From assembly GCF_001021045.1 (NCBI RefSeq), contig NZ_CP011545.1, positions 1,674,001 through 1,738,000 of the forward strand: a DNA stretch of 64,000 bases, read 5' to 3'. Position numbers and translations under genes: made by a program. Under the pieces are notes generated by a model. The model was given only the letters and a program-made list of their open reading frames with translations. It was not told the origin of the DNA and ran no database searches. Shown here piece by piece: positions 49,420-57,357 of this stretch. The stretch comes from Corynebacterium testudinoris (GTDB lineage: Bacteria > Actinomycetota > Actinomycetes > Mycobacteriales > Mycobacteriaceae). The stretch's first letter is position 1. Each line of letters starts with the position of its first letter.

Positions 49420-49832
49420 GTGGCACATGCTACCCGCGACTTTGCCAGTCGTTGCTCACTCTTCCTGCCGAAGACGCAAAGCGGCGGAGGAGATCACGAT
49501 GGATTGTGAAACGCGCTACCAGCATTTGAAGCGCTCCCACGATCGGCGCGCGGAAGTCGGTGCTTAAGGCACCCATGACGCTATCTTCAGGGGAAAAAAT
49601 CTAGTTGCCAGACGCTCGCCGAAGTCGCAAAACACTACATTAAGCTCCTAAAAGAAAGTTCGGGTGTATGCCGGCTCGATATCGTCCACAATCCGCCGCC
49701 GCCATTTGGAACAGGAAATAGCCCCGCGCGGAAGAGAATGTCGGGGCACTCTCCGTGCGCCGTGAATTTCCACGCGATGAGGCAAGCCAGCGATCTGCTT
49801 CCCAGACCACAGGAGAGACAATCAATGGAAGG
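49420..49832. other. Intergenic stretch between xerC and the AbiE toxin gene; no gene seen
   Basis: Lower-GC DNA with no convincing coding region on either strand. It contains an imperfect hairpin around GGTGCTTAAGGCACC near 49560. It marks one side of the accessory island that separates xerC from dprA. Confidence 0.6.
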
Positions 49833-50672
49833 TTAGATCCAGCGTCCGGCATCCGGTGACCATTCACCTGTGACGGTCGACTCCACAGAGGAGAGGATTG
49901 GGTTGGCCAATGCCCCGGCAATGCGAAGGGCATCATTGACTTCAATGATCTCCTGTCGAGGCCCGACTAGCCGGCCAATCAGCCTGGCGTAGCCGTCGGC
50001 CCACTCCGAGCTAGGCAGATGGAGTTCGAGGGGAAGAGTGAGGCAACGGATCTTCGCCTGGATGCGTAGGGCTTCAGCCAGTCGGGAAGCGTCGGCCCTC
50101 AGCTCCAAGGAGATGAGGGCGATGTCGTATAGATCTCGGTAGCGGGTAGAAGGTTGCTGACGCAGATCATGAAGCTCATACATGGCGGAGATTTTGTCGG
50201 CGATCTGGTTTTCAATCGGGTAAGAACGGATCCTGTAGTCCCTTTCCATGAATTCCAAATCGAGTCCATCAGAGCGCTGCACGTCCAAGAAATCGGTTAC
50301 GACCGGCACATGGAGGTCTCCACTGACGTCAATTCCGAATTCCACAACCGGGTTAACACCATAGAAGATCTCGACCTTCAGGCTTATGTTGTCGATTGCA
50401 CCGTCGACTGTCTCGCCTTTCGGTATAGAAACGTTAAATCGGTATGACCCGATCTTCGCTTCGTCCATGGTCTCGACCAGTTCAGCAGCCGCCCGGAGAA
50501 AGGAAGTCGGATCATCTTGGCGGTATAGGTCAAGGTCTCGGGTGTGCCGTGCACCGGGAATCTGGCAGTAAAGGTTGGTTCCTCCTTTGAGGACCCATCC
50601 TTGGTCGCGGCTCATCAATTCAGCGAGAAACAGCTCCCGGAAGAATCGGTTGTAGGCTTCGTTGGGATTCAT
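49833..50672 (-). CDS. AbiEii/AbiGii-type nucleotidyltransferase toxin, 5' end likely frameshifted
   Basis: 279 residues of the DUF1814 family: WVLKGGTNLYCQI with the KGG motif, ARHTRDLDLYR (the nucleotidyltransferase D-x-D), LKVEIFYGV and IENQIADKISAMYEL. Type IV AbiE toxins modify nucleotides and cause growth arrest. The current ATG overlaps a short upstream frame as ATGA. That frame (25 codons, starting at 50746) reads like the missing N-terminal helix, so a frameshift near 50680 probably split the gene. Toxin activity is therefore uncertain. Confidence 0.82.
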   Translation of the reverse strand: MNPNEAYNRFFRELFLAELMSRDQGWVLKGGTNLYCQIPGARHTRDLDLYRQDDPTSFLRAAAELVETMDEAKIGSYRFNVSIPKGETVDGAIDNISLKVEIFYGVNPVVEFGIDVSGDLHVPVVTDFLDVQRSDGLDLEFMERDYRIRSYPIENQIADKISAMYELHDLRQQPSTRYRDLYDIALISLELRADASRLAEALRIQAKIRCLTLPLELHLPSSEWADGYARLIGRLVGPRQEIIEVNDALRIAGALANPILSSVESTVTGEWSPDAGRWI

Positions 50673-50746
50673 CCCCTGCTCGCGAGCTTCTTTTTCAGGG
50701 CATCGCGGATCTGCCCGTCTGTACGTTTCGGCTTACTCTTCCGCAT
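50669..50746 (-). pseudogene. Out-of-frame N-terminal segment of the AbiEii toxin
   Basis: ATG 50746 opens a 25-codon frame (MRKSKPKRTDGQIRDALKKK, then LASRG and stop) overlapping the ancestral abiEi stop by 14 bp, as expected for a coupled toxin start. In the toxin frame the bases before ATG 50672 read E-Q-G, giving a KKLA..EQGMNPNEAYNRFF sequence typical of the family. A few lost bases within GCGAGC near 50683 would explain the break. Confidence 0.6.
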
Positions 50747-50937
50747 CCTCGCCCCTGAAATCTTCACTGCCCGAGAAATCTTGGAAGTCGACGTCAGCGA
50801 ACTGGTGGGAAGGCAAGCTGTCGAAGGCTGAAGTGCAAGCCTCGGCGGCATCTAACACCTTCTGCTGCAAAGCCGGATTGTGAGTGACTGTGTCCGGGAT
50901 CTTAGCGAAAGCTTGTCTGATAGCAGGACTGCTGTTT
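50733..50937 (-). pseudogene. Displaced C-terminal end of the AbiEi antitoxin gene
   Basis: The reverse strand reads SPAIRQAFAKIPDTVTHNP, then ALQQKVLDAAEACTSAFDSL, and ends DFRGEDAEE with TAA at 50735-50733. The frame has no start. When the IS256-family element 50938-52390 and one copy of the 9-bp target duplication are removed, it joins in frame to the abiEi gene (LETLNS-SPAIRQ), completing a 336-codon antitoxin. Confidence 0.85.
50929..50937. repeat. Target-site duplication, left copy
   Basis: CTGCTGTTT, identical to 52391-52399 at the right end of the insertion sequence. A 9-bp duplication is within the 8-9 bp typical of IS256-family insertions. Confidence 0.85.
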
Positions 50938-52390
50938 GGTTACGTCCTCTAGCGTGGTGTATCTGTAACTGCCGGTGACGGCCCCATTAACAACATGGGC
51001 GACCACCGCAGGTACCTTTCGAATCAACTCCTACATCTCCTCGAAAGGACAACCCACGATGGCCGCTGGCCCTCATTCTATCGACCCGACCACCTACCTC
51101 GACGACCTGCTCTCCCAGGCCTCGCCGGACCTGATGCGGCAGATGCTCCAAGGCTTCATCAACCAAATCCTGTCGACCCAGGCTGATCAGGTCTGCGGCG
51201 CGGACTACGCCACCACCAGCGATGCTCGCGTCAACACCCGCAATGGCTATCGTCACCGCGACCTCGACACCCGGGTGGGCACCATCGACGTCGCCATCCC
51301 GAAACTACGTACCGGCTCCTTCTTCCCCGACTGGCTGCTGGAACGACGCACCCGGGCCGAACGAGCCCTGACCACCGTGATCGCCACTTGCTACCTCAAA
51401 GGGGTCTCTACCCGCAGGATGAACGACCTGGTCGCCACCCTCGGGATTAACAACCTGTCGAAGTCGCAGGTATCTGAGATGGCCAAGGATCTTGACTCCA
51501 TGGTCGAGGATTTCCGCACCAGACCATTGGATACCAGCCCGTATCTCTACGTCTCGTGTGACGCGTTAACCATGAAAGTCCGCGAAGGCGGACGGGTGGT
51601 GAAAACCTCAGTGTTGTTGGCCACCGGGGTTAATGCTGAAGGCTACCGGGAACTATTGGGCATGCAGGTCGCCACCGCAGAGTCATCAGCGTCGTGGACT
51701 GGGTTCTTCCGGGATCTTAAGGCTAGGGGCCTTAACGAGGTGTACCTGGTTACTAGTGACGCGCACCTGGGTATCCAGCACGCGATCGGCGAGGTATTAC
51801 CGAATGCGTCGTGGCAGCGGTGTCGGACCCATTTCGCCAAGAATCTCTCCGGGCTGGTGTCGAAGACGCAGTGGCCGACGTTATCGGCGATGTTCCACAC
51901 GATCTTCCAGCAACCGGATGCAGCTTCGGTGTGGGCCCAGGCGAGGGAGGTCGTGGCGTTTTGCGAGCAGAGGTTTCCGCATGTTGCTGACTATCTGGAG
52001 GAGTCGTTGGATGAGCTGTTGGCGTTTACGAATACGCCGAAGTCGGTGTGGAAGAAGGTGTGGTCGAATAACCCGACTGAGCGGCTCAATCGGGAGATCC
52101 GTAGGCGTACTGATGTCGTGGGCATCTTTCCCAATCGTGAGGCTGTGATCCGTTTGGTGGGGGCTGTGTTGGCGGAGCAGCATGATGATTGGATTCAGCA
52201 GAAACGGTATATGTCGTTGACGAGTCTGGAGCAGACCAAGACGCTGATGAGGGCTAATATCATTGACCCCGGTGAGAAGGCTGAGGTGGTGGCATGAACC
52301 GGTATTGGTATCGGGTGCGTGCCGGCCCTTGGGGTCGTTAGGTCTTCAGTTTTATCGAAAGGTAGAAACACCACTCCCGCGGACTTGACC
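50938..52390. mobile_element. IS256-family insertion sequence, 1453 bp, intact
   Basis: Terminal inverted repeats start GGTTACGTCC on the left and GGTCAAGTCC on the right (complement of 52390 backwards) and match at 20 of the first 27 positions, including a shared GTGGTGT. The element contains one complete transposase gene and is flanked by the 9-bp duplication CTGCTGTTT. It has inserted into abiEi. Clean ends and an unbroken gene indicate a recent insertion. Confidence 0.9.
51059..52297 (+). CDS. IS256-family transposase
   Basis: 412-residue Mutator-type DDE transposase: N-terminal QMLQGFINQILSTQADQVCGADY, RNGYRHRDLDTRVGTIDVAIPKLR, first Asp in YLYVSCDALTMKVREGG, second Asp in VTSDAHLGIQHAI with WQRCRTHFAKNL, and the Glu near SNNPTERLNREIRRRTDVVGIFPN. 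All catalytic elements seem intact. ATG 51059 has GAAAGGA about 8 bp upstream. The last 100 bp overlap the read-through tail of abiEi on the other strand. Confidence 0.93.
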   Translation: MAAGPHSIDPTTYLDDLLSQASPDLMRQMLQGFINQILSTQADQVCGADYATTSDARVNTRNGYRHRDLDTRVGTIDVAIPKLRTGSFFPDWLLERRTRAERALTTVIATCYLKGVSTRRMNDLVATLGINNLSKSQVSEMAKDLDSMVEDFRTRPLDTSPYLYVSCDALTMKVREGGRVVKTSVLLATGVNAEGYRELLGMQVATAESSASWTGFFRDLKARGLNEVYLVTSDAHLGIQHAIGEVLPNASWQRCRTHFAKNLSGLVSKTQWPTLSAMFHTIFQQPDAASVWAQAREVVAFCEQRFPHVADYLEESLDELLAFTNTPKSVWKKVWSNNPTERLNREIRRRTDVVGIFPNREAVIRLVGAVLAEQHDDWIQQKRYMSLTSLEQTKTLMRANIIDPGEKAEVVA

Positions 52391-53205
52391 CTGCTGTTTA
52401 GCGTCTCGAGGACACTTTGCATTTGCTCTTGGACGGGCTCAAGTGACTTTTCGATGATTTCTTGCAGGACCCTCATCTGCTGTGTAGATAGCGGCGGCAT
52501 CGCGGCTAGTACTTGGGACACGGTCTCCTGCAGATTTTCCACCGTCGGTGAGGACGGATCTGGGCCGGGAAATCGCTCATCCAACCACGCTCGTGCTCCC
52601 TGAGCAGTATGCGGAGTGATGGTGAGGATATCGGCTATATCTACCAGCGCATCGGCGACTTCAGCGCGGGTCGCCGCACGCTGTTGAAGGATATCGCCGA
52701 TCATGTCGGTGAGATGGCCAGGTTCGTGACCGGCTCGGGCCAGATCAGTGAGCGTGCGCACGGCGGTGGTCACCGGCATTCCATCAACGACATCCCAGTC
52801 CTCGTCATTGAGCTTAGAAATACGGAACATAACCTCGGGTTGGCGACTTTGACGCCTAGTAGGCACAGTGAAACATATTTGGGGGCTTTCAAGATCTCCG
52901 ATGCGGCGCAGTTCGGCAGCGGATTCGTGCGACACCACGGCGCTCGGTTGCGCACCAAGGCGGTCAGCCGCCATGGCTTTTGGCTCCAGTGCCATCCACT
53001 GCGCTCGGACCTCGGTCGCCGATGACCACCCGGCAGAGGTGGAAAGATACACCCCGGAGCGCACCCGTGCTAGAACTGACTTTTCCACCAGTCGACTGAG
53101 CATAACGGCCGAGACCCCGGCCTCCTTTGCTTGAGCTGTGGTCACCATCCCCCATTGTTGGGAAGCGAGATCCAACACAATCTCTGTCGCCGTTGCGGTC
53201 TTCAT
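52195..53205 (-). CDS. AbiEi-type antitoxin with C-terminus replaced by IS-derived read-through
   Basis: Residues 1-60 form the AbiEi winged helix-turn-helix (WGMVTTAQAKEAGVSAVMLSRLVEKSVLARVRSGVYLS), followed by the AbiEi-like central domain. The native frame ends at the insertion point after LETLNS (52391). The last 65 codons (from RVKSAGVVFLPFDKTED) are read from the inserted IS. The original C-terminus is at 50733-50928. By chance the chimera and the rebuilt antitoxin both have 336 residues. AbiEi represses its own promoter and neutralises the toxin; DNA binding by the intact N-terminus may survive while toxin transcription is now separated by the IS. Confidence 0.8.
   Translation of the reverse strand: MKTATATEIVLDLASQQWGMVTTAQAKEAGVSAVMLSRLVEKSVLARVRSGVYLSTSAGWSSATEVRAQWMALEPKAMAADRLGAQPSAVVSHESAAELRRIGDLESPQICFTVPTRRQSRQPEVMFRISKLNDEDWDVVDGMPVTTAVRTLTDLARAGHEPGHLTDMIGDILQQRAATRAEVADALVDIADILTITPHTAQGARAWLDERFPGPDPSSPTVENLQETVSQVLAAMPPLSTQQMRVLQEIIEKSLEPVQEQMQSVLETLNSRVKSAGVVFLPFDKTEDLTTPRAGTHPIPIPVHATTSAFSPGSMILALISVLVCSRLVNDIYRFC
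52391..52399. repeat. Target-site duplication, right copy
   Basis: CTGCTGTTT immediately after the right end of the IS256-family element, matching 50929-50937. It lies within the coding sequence of abiEi. Confidence 0.85.
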
Positions 53206-53207
53206 AC

Positions 53208-53291
53208 TGCAAATATTACACCATCTGATATTTCCGAAGCGATCTACCCCTGTCATCCACTGCAAAAATTACACATTAGGATATTTTTGCA
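53208..53291. promoter_or_regulatory. Two operator-like inverted repeats upstream of abiEi
   Basis: Repeat A (53208-53236) has arms TGCAAATAT and ATATTTCCG; repeat B (53261-53291) has a perfect pair TGCAAAAAT and ATTTTTGCA. Both share TGCAAAWATTACAC and start 53 bp apart, about five helical turns. Repeat A ends 3 bp from the abiEi ATG. AbiEi proteins characterised elsewhere bind paired inverted repeats in their promoters, so these are probable autorepression sites. Confidence 0.7.
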
Positions 53292-53347
53292 GACTATAGA
53301 GGGCCCGGTTGAGCACTAGATGTGCGGACCCTGTACCCGTTATATCC

Positions 53348-54505
53348 CTAACCATTCTGCCGGCACCACTTGGACCCTTCCCGACGGACAAGTTGGCGGC
53401 TTTCCAACTCCATCAGGACGTGCATCGTCAACGGGACAGTCATTCCAGCTGACCGGGCAACGTCGTGGGTGATTGATCCCTCCGGAGGGCAGGCGTCGAA
53501 CACGCGGAGTTCGTTGCGGCTCAGCGATTGGGCGGGAGTTGCCGCGAAGGCCAACTCGTATTGCTCCTCCACGTCGAGGGCACCCACTGCTCCGAGGAGT
53601 GCACGAATGTCGTCGGCACCAGTGATCAATTCCGCTCTGCCCCGCTTGATCCGCTCGTGGCATCCCAAGGACCCCACCCCGGTAATCGGGCCAGGTATAG
53701 CCATGGGAATCCTGCCCAAACCTTCCGCCCAGCTGAGGGTATTCAGAGCACCGGATCTCCAGGCAGCCTCCACGATGACCGTCCCTTGGGTTAGTGCTGC
53801 GACCAGCCGATTGCGGGTGAGGAAGCGGTGGCGTTGGGGCGGAGTTCCCGGGGGATACTCACTGATCAGACAGCCGCGATCGGCAATCCGATCAAACAGC
53901 GCCGCATTTCGGGCGGGGTATGACTGGTCGAGGCCGCAGGCGGCAACGGCAATGGTCACTCCCCCGGAGTCGAGCGCGGCTTCCTGCGCTACGGTGTCTA
54001 TCCCTAGCGCCCCTCCGGAGACAACCGTCCATTGGTGGGCGGCGAGTCCGCTGACGAGTAGCTTCGTGGCTTCCATCCCGTAGCGGGTGAGGGCGCGCGT
54101 GCCCACGATGGCGACCGATTGCGCAACAGCCGCCTTCACGTTGGCGCCCCGCACCCACAAAGCGTGTGGTGCTACGGCATCCGCTTGGTAGCTGCGGACG
54201 TGGTCACTGCGTCCGGTGGCAGCGAATCCGAAAGCTTGGTCCAGTTCTGCGGCAGGCCACTCGGGGCTTTCGGGGCTGATCAGCCGGGCGCCGATCGTTT
54301 CCGCCTGCGCCAAATCTTCTGATGCCCGGTCCCAGGCGTAGCGCGACTCGGTTTGGGAATGGAGGTCTCCCAGCCAACTGGCGCGCGTCCGTACGCCGTG
54401 GGCAATCTCGTCGGCGTCGCGACCAGCATTAAGAAGTGCTTGCAGTGGCCGGCTGGGGCCTTCCACCACTCGACTGAGGTAGGCCCATGACTTCAGGGTG
54501 CTCAT
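53348..54505 (-). CDS. dprA: DNA-processing protein DprA
   Basis: Loads RecA on incoming single-stranded DNA during transformation. 385 residues: N-terminal helical region, Rossmann-like core with AIVGTRALTRYGMEATKLL, SGGALGIDTVAQEAALDSGG, YPARNAALFDRIADRG, ISEYPPGTPPQRHRFLTRNRLVAALT and GRIPMAIPG, then a C-terminal winged-helix (LSRNELRVFDACPPEGSITHDVARSAGM). Its ATG overlaps the comM stop by 4 bp. Confidence 0.93.
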   Translation of the reverse strand: MSTLKSWAYLSRVVEGPSRPLQALLNAGRDADEIAHGVRTRASWLGDLHSQTESRYAWDRASEDLAQAETIGARLISPESPEWPAAELDQAFGFAATGRSDHVRSYQADAVAPHALWVRGANVKAAVAQSVAIVGTRALTRYGMEATKLLVSGLAAHQWTVVSGGALGIDTVAQEAALDSGGVTIAVAACGLDQSYPARNAALFDRIADRGCLISEYPPGTPPQRHRFLTRNRLVAALTQGTVIVEAAWRSGALNTLSWAEGLGRIPMAIPGPITGVGSLGCHERIKRGRAELITGADDIRALLGAVGALDVEEQYELAFAATPAQSLSRNELRVFDACPPEGSITHDVARSAGMTVPLTMHVLMELESRQLVRREGSKWCRQNG

Positions 54506-56001
54506 ATCCGTCCCCCTCTCAGCGTCACGGCAAGGCCGAGGTGATCCAGCGTCGGTTGGTCTTCTCCCGCGAGGTCAGCGAGCGTCCAACTGAGCTTCAA
54601 GGAGCGATCGACGCCGCGTTGGCTGATTCTGCCCTGTGCCAGCAAGCCGCCAAGGTAGGCCATTGCATCCTCTGTGGCGGGGTGGTGTCGCCGAAGCAGA
54701 TGCGGATCAACGTGGGCATTGACGCTGGCGGCCAGCCCGTGGCTCGACCACCGTTGTTCGGCTTTGGCCCTGGCCGCTGCCACGCGATCTGCGATGGTGG
54801 CAGAGCTCTCGCCGAAGGCAGTGGTGAGCACCGCGCCGGACCCGGTGAGGTTGATGACCATGTCGAGGCGGTCGCGGAGCGGGCCGGAGAGATTGTTGAG
54901 GTACGTGGCGCGCTGGCGGGACGTGCAGGTGCACCTCGTGGGGTCATCCGCGGCGCAGCGGCACGGATTGGCAGCCAGCACCAACTGAAACTGGGCGGGA
55001 AAAGTTACCTCCCGCCGTGAGCGGACGAGTCGAACTTCTCCGTCCTCAAGGGGAGTTCGCAGGCTGTCGAGGATGGCCGCGGGGATTTCGGAGACCTCGT
55101 CGAGAAAGAGCACTCCGTGATGGGCCAGGCTGACTGCCCCGGGGTGGGCGCGCCCGGAGCCACCGCCGAGGAGTGCGGCCCTTGACACTGAATGGTGTGG
55201 GGCGATGAATGGTGCACGGGTGACCACGCCGGATTCACCGACCACAGAATGCACGACCGTCGCTTCCAGACAGCTTTGGGGAGTCAGCGGAGGCATGATG
55301 CTGGGCAGACGCGCAGCGATCATGGACTTTCCTGAGCCGGGTGGGCCGATCATGATGAGGTGGTGTCCCCCGGCGGCCGCGACTTCGGCGGCGAGTTTGG
55401 CCTCTGATTGACCGGCGATGTCGGAAAAGTCGGCGGTGGGAGCTGGTGCTGGCTGGGTTGGCTGTCCACTGGCTTCGAAGAGCATCGTTTCTCCCAGTGC
55501 CCACTCCCACGCCTGTTGGAGGGATGACACGGGCAAGACGTGCAGGCCAGGGACGAGCATGGCTTGTTCCTGGCTAGCGGCGGGAATGAGCGCATACTCG
55601 CAACCGTGGGCAGCGGCGGCAAGCAGCGACGGCAGAACTCCCGGGACTTCCCGGACTGAGCCGTCCAGCCCCAGCTCCCCGAGGACGATCGTGCGATCGA
55701 GTTTTGCCGTGGCGCCGGGCTCGCGTGCTGCGAGGACAGCCAGTGCCGTGGGAAGGTCAAAGTGTGAGCCAGCTTTGCGCAATGATGCTGGCGACATCGA
55801 CACGACGATCTTCGTCTTTGGCCACGCTAGCTGGGAGTTGGCGAATGCCGTGCGGATTCGATCACGCGATTCACTCACGGCGGCGTCGCCAAGGCCCACG
55901 ACGTGGATGCCAGGAAGCCCAGGTCCGATGTTCGCCTCAACGGTGACGATGCGGGCATCGACGCCCTCCAGGGCAGTGGTGAAGCTCCTACCGAGCGCCA
56001 T
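54502..56001 (-). CDS. comM: ComM/YifB-family Mg-chelatase-like AAA ATPase
   Basis: Helicase that promotes branch migration during transformation in characterised homologues. 499 residues: N-terminal Lon-protease-like S5 fold (ARIVTVEANIGPGLPGIHVVGLGDAAVSESRDRIRTA), Walker A IGPPGSGKSM near residue 220, Walker B GVLFLDEVSEIP, a Cys-rich insertion (NPCRCAADDPTRCTCTSRQ) and C-terminal Mg_chelatase_C. It is the middle gene of the yraN-comM-dprA operon. Confidence 0.92.
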   Translation of the reverse strand: MALGRSFTTALEGVDARIVTVEANIGPGLPGIHVVGLGDAAVSESRDRIRTAFANSQLAWPKTKIVVSMSPASLRKAGSHFDLPTALAVLAAREPGATAKLDRTIVLGELGLDGSVREVPGVLPSLLAAAAHGCEYALIPAASQEQAMLVPGLHVLPVSSLQQAWEWALGETMLFEASGQPTQPAPAPTADFSDIAGQSEAKLAAEVAAAGGHHLIMIGPPGSGKSMIAARLPSIMPPLTPQSCLEATVVHSVVGESGVVTRAPFIAPHHSVSRAALLGGGSGRAHPGAVSLAHHGVLFLDEVSEIPAAILDSLRTPLEDGEVRLVRSRREVTFPAQFQLVLAANPCRCAADDPTRCTCTSRQRATYLNNLSGPLRDRLDMVINLTGSGAVLTTAFGESSATIADRVAAARAKAEQRWSSHGLAASVNAHVDPHLLRRHHPATEDAMAYLGGLLAQGRISQRGVDRSLKLSWTLADLAGEDQPTLDHLGLAVTLRGGRI

Positions 56002-56353
56002 GTTCTACTCCTTCGTAGCACTCGACCTCGAAGGTGGTGCCTGCGGTGGTGAGGGCGACGACGTCGAAACGCACGGACACGTATGGGCGACCGTCGAGCC
56101 ACAGGGCGGCTGCTCGCCGCATGCGCGCTAGCTTTCGTCCGGTGACGGCTTCCGCGCCGCCGTATCCCCTCCCCGACCGGGTTTTCACTTCGACGAAGAC
56201 GACCGTGCCATCCGGTTCTCGGACGATGATGTCGAGCTCGCCGACGGGATAGCGGACATTTCTGTCGAGAACTGTGGCGCCTTGGCGTTGATAGAGGCGA
56301 GCGGCGAAGGTCTCACCCCGTTGAGCCAGTCGGGTGCGTACTGGAGTGCTCAT
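55988..56353 (-). CDS. yraN: YraN/UPF0102 family endonuclease-like protein
   Basis: 121 residues with a predicted PD-(D/E)xK nuclease fold: GETFAARLYQRQGATVLDRNVRYPVGELDIIVREPDGTVVFVEVKTRSGRGYGG, where GELDII and VEVKTR hold the Asp and Glu-x-Lys. The biochemical role is unknown. ATG 56353 has AGGGGGA 6 bp upstream. It overlaps comM by 14 bp. Confidence 0.9.
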   Translation of the reverse strand: MSTPVRTRLAQRGETFAARLYQRQGATVLDRNVRYPVGELDIIVREPDGTVVFVEVKTRSGRGYGGAEAVTGRKLARMRRAAALWLDGRPYVSVRFDVVALTTAGTTFEVECYEGVEHGAR

Positions 56354-56445
56354 GTTATTCCCCCTGGATAGACAGTGCTTTACTCCTCCACCCTCTCCCC
56401 AGTGTTCAGCTCGTGGCAATGGTCGATGCGCCCACGGGGCGGAAA

Positions 56446-56472
56446 CTGTGGATAACCGGAATTTGTCCACAG
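56446..56472. promoter_or_regulatory. Inverted pair of DnaA-box-like 9-mers
   Basis: TGTGGATAA (56447-56455, a perfect DnaA box on the reverse strand) faces TTGTCCACA (56463-56471, one mismatch from TTATCCACA). Outer arms CTGTGGA and TCCACAG are exact inverted repeats. They lie 93 bp upstream of yraN in a 428-bp stretch (56354-56781) in which I see no gene. Confidence 0.4.
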
Positions 56473-56781
56473 GTCCAGGGGGCACCTGCTTGACAAGCCT
56501 TAATTGTTCATGTTTTTGGCGGCAGGCGACACGGCATCGCCCGATGAAAGGTCTTTTGTCCATTGTTTTAGAAAGTTACTTCCGTGCAATTTCGAACACA
56601 GACAAAGTCGTGTCGGACCCGTTTACTACTTTCATGTTTGTAGCGCACAAGAAGCCGTGAGTTCGTAGCGGTTACCTCGCTGCTGTCATGTTCACCCGTC
56701 GACGGATAACTCATCGAGTATTCCGCCACAAACATCGATCATTCGTGATTGATCTTCCTCACTGAAAAGGAGAGCACCATC

Positions 56782-57300
56782 ATGTTTAACCCCCAGACTC
56801 CCGCGACGCATCCTCGTTCCACGCGGAGCAAGCTCCTCGGCGTTGGCGCCGCCAGCGTGTTGGTTGTCGCCCTGGCCACTGCGTGTGTCGATACTTCCAG
56901 CACCAGTTCCGCCCCGACGAGCAGCATCGCCGCTGTTGAGGAGGCCGCTGCACCCGCACCGGCAGCTCCGGAAGCGGCAGCCCCGTCCCAGGAGGAGTCG
57001 GTTCCCAAGGAGTACAAGTCGGCCCTGCGTCAGGCGAAGTCGTATTCCGAAATGCTCCATATGTCGAAGGTTGGCCTGTATAACCAACTCACCTCTGAGT
57101 ATGGCGGCCAATTCACCGCCGAGGCCGCGCAATATGCGATCGACAATGTCGATGCCGATTGGAACGCTAACGCTTTAGAAAAGGCGAAGGTGTATGAGGA
57201 AATGGCTCTGTCCCCCAGCGCAATCTACGATCAGCTGACGAGCGAATATGGCGAGAATTTCACGCCGGAGGAGGCGCAATACGCGGTCGACAACCTCTAA
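56782..57300 (+). CDS. Ltp-family lipoprotein with two Ltp repeats
   Basis: 172 residues: signal peptide with lipobox ATAC near residue 35, a Ser/Ala/Pro-rich linker, then two copies of the Ltp domain of about 45 residues, sharing ALxxAKxYxEM, IYDQLTSEYG or LYNQLTSEYG and the ending AQYAxDN. The family is named for a lipoprotein of Streptococcus phage TP-J34 that blocks DNA injection, but homologues in corynebacteria are common cell-surface proteins of unknown role. ATG 56782 has AAAAGGAG about 9 bp upstream. Confidence 0.88.
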   Translation: MFNPQTPATHPRSTRSKLLGVGAASVLVVALATACVDTSSTSSAPTSSIAAVEEAAAPAPAAPEAAAPSQEESVPKEYKSALRQAKSYSEMLHMSKVGLYNQLTSEYGGQFTAEAAQYAIDNVDADWNANALEKAKVYEEMALSPSAIYDQLTSEYGENFTPEEAQYAVDNL

Positions 57301-57306
57301 GTAGGA

Positions 57307-57343
57307 CACGTCCCCCTGACCACTTCCAGGTCAGGGGGACGTG
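57307..57343. terminator. Terminator shared by the Ltp lipoprotein gene and the DUF2469 gene
   Basis: Perfect 15-bp stem CACGTCCCCCTGACC / GGTCAGGGGGACGTG with ACTTCCA loop, between two convergent genes. A short GTATTT follows on the plus strand. Likely used in both directions. Confidence 0.85.
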
Positions 57344-57357
57344 AGTATTTCCAACAC

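Noticed and set aside
49640..49945. 101-codon reverse-strand frame overlapping the AbiEii 3' end
   Set aside because: It starts inside the toxin gene in another frame, has no family-like features and no ribosome-binding site.
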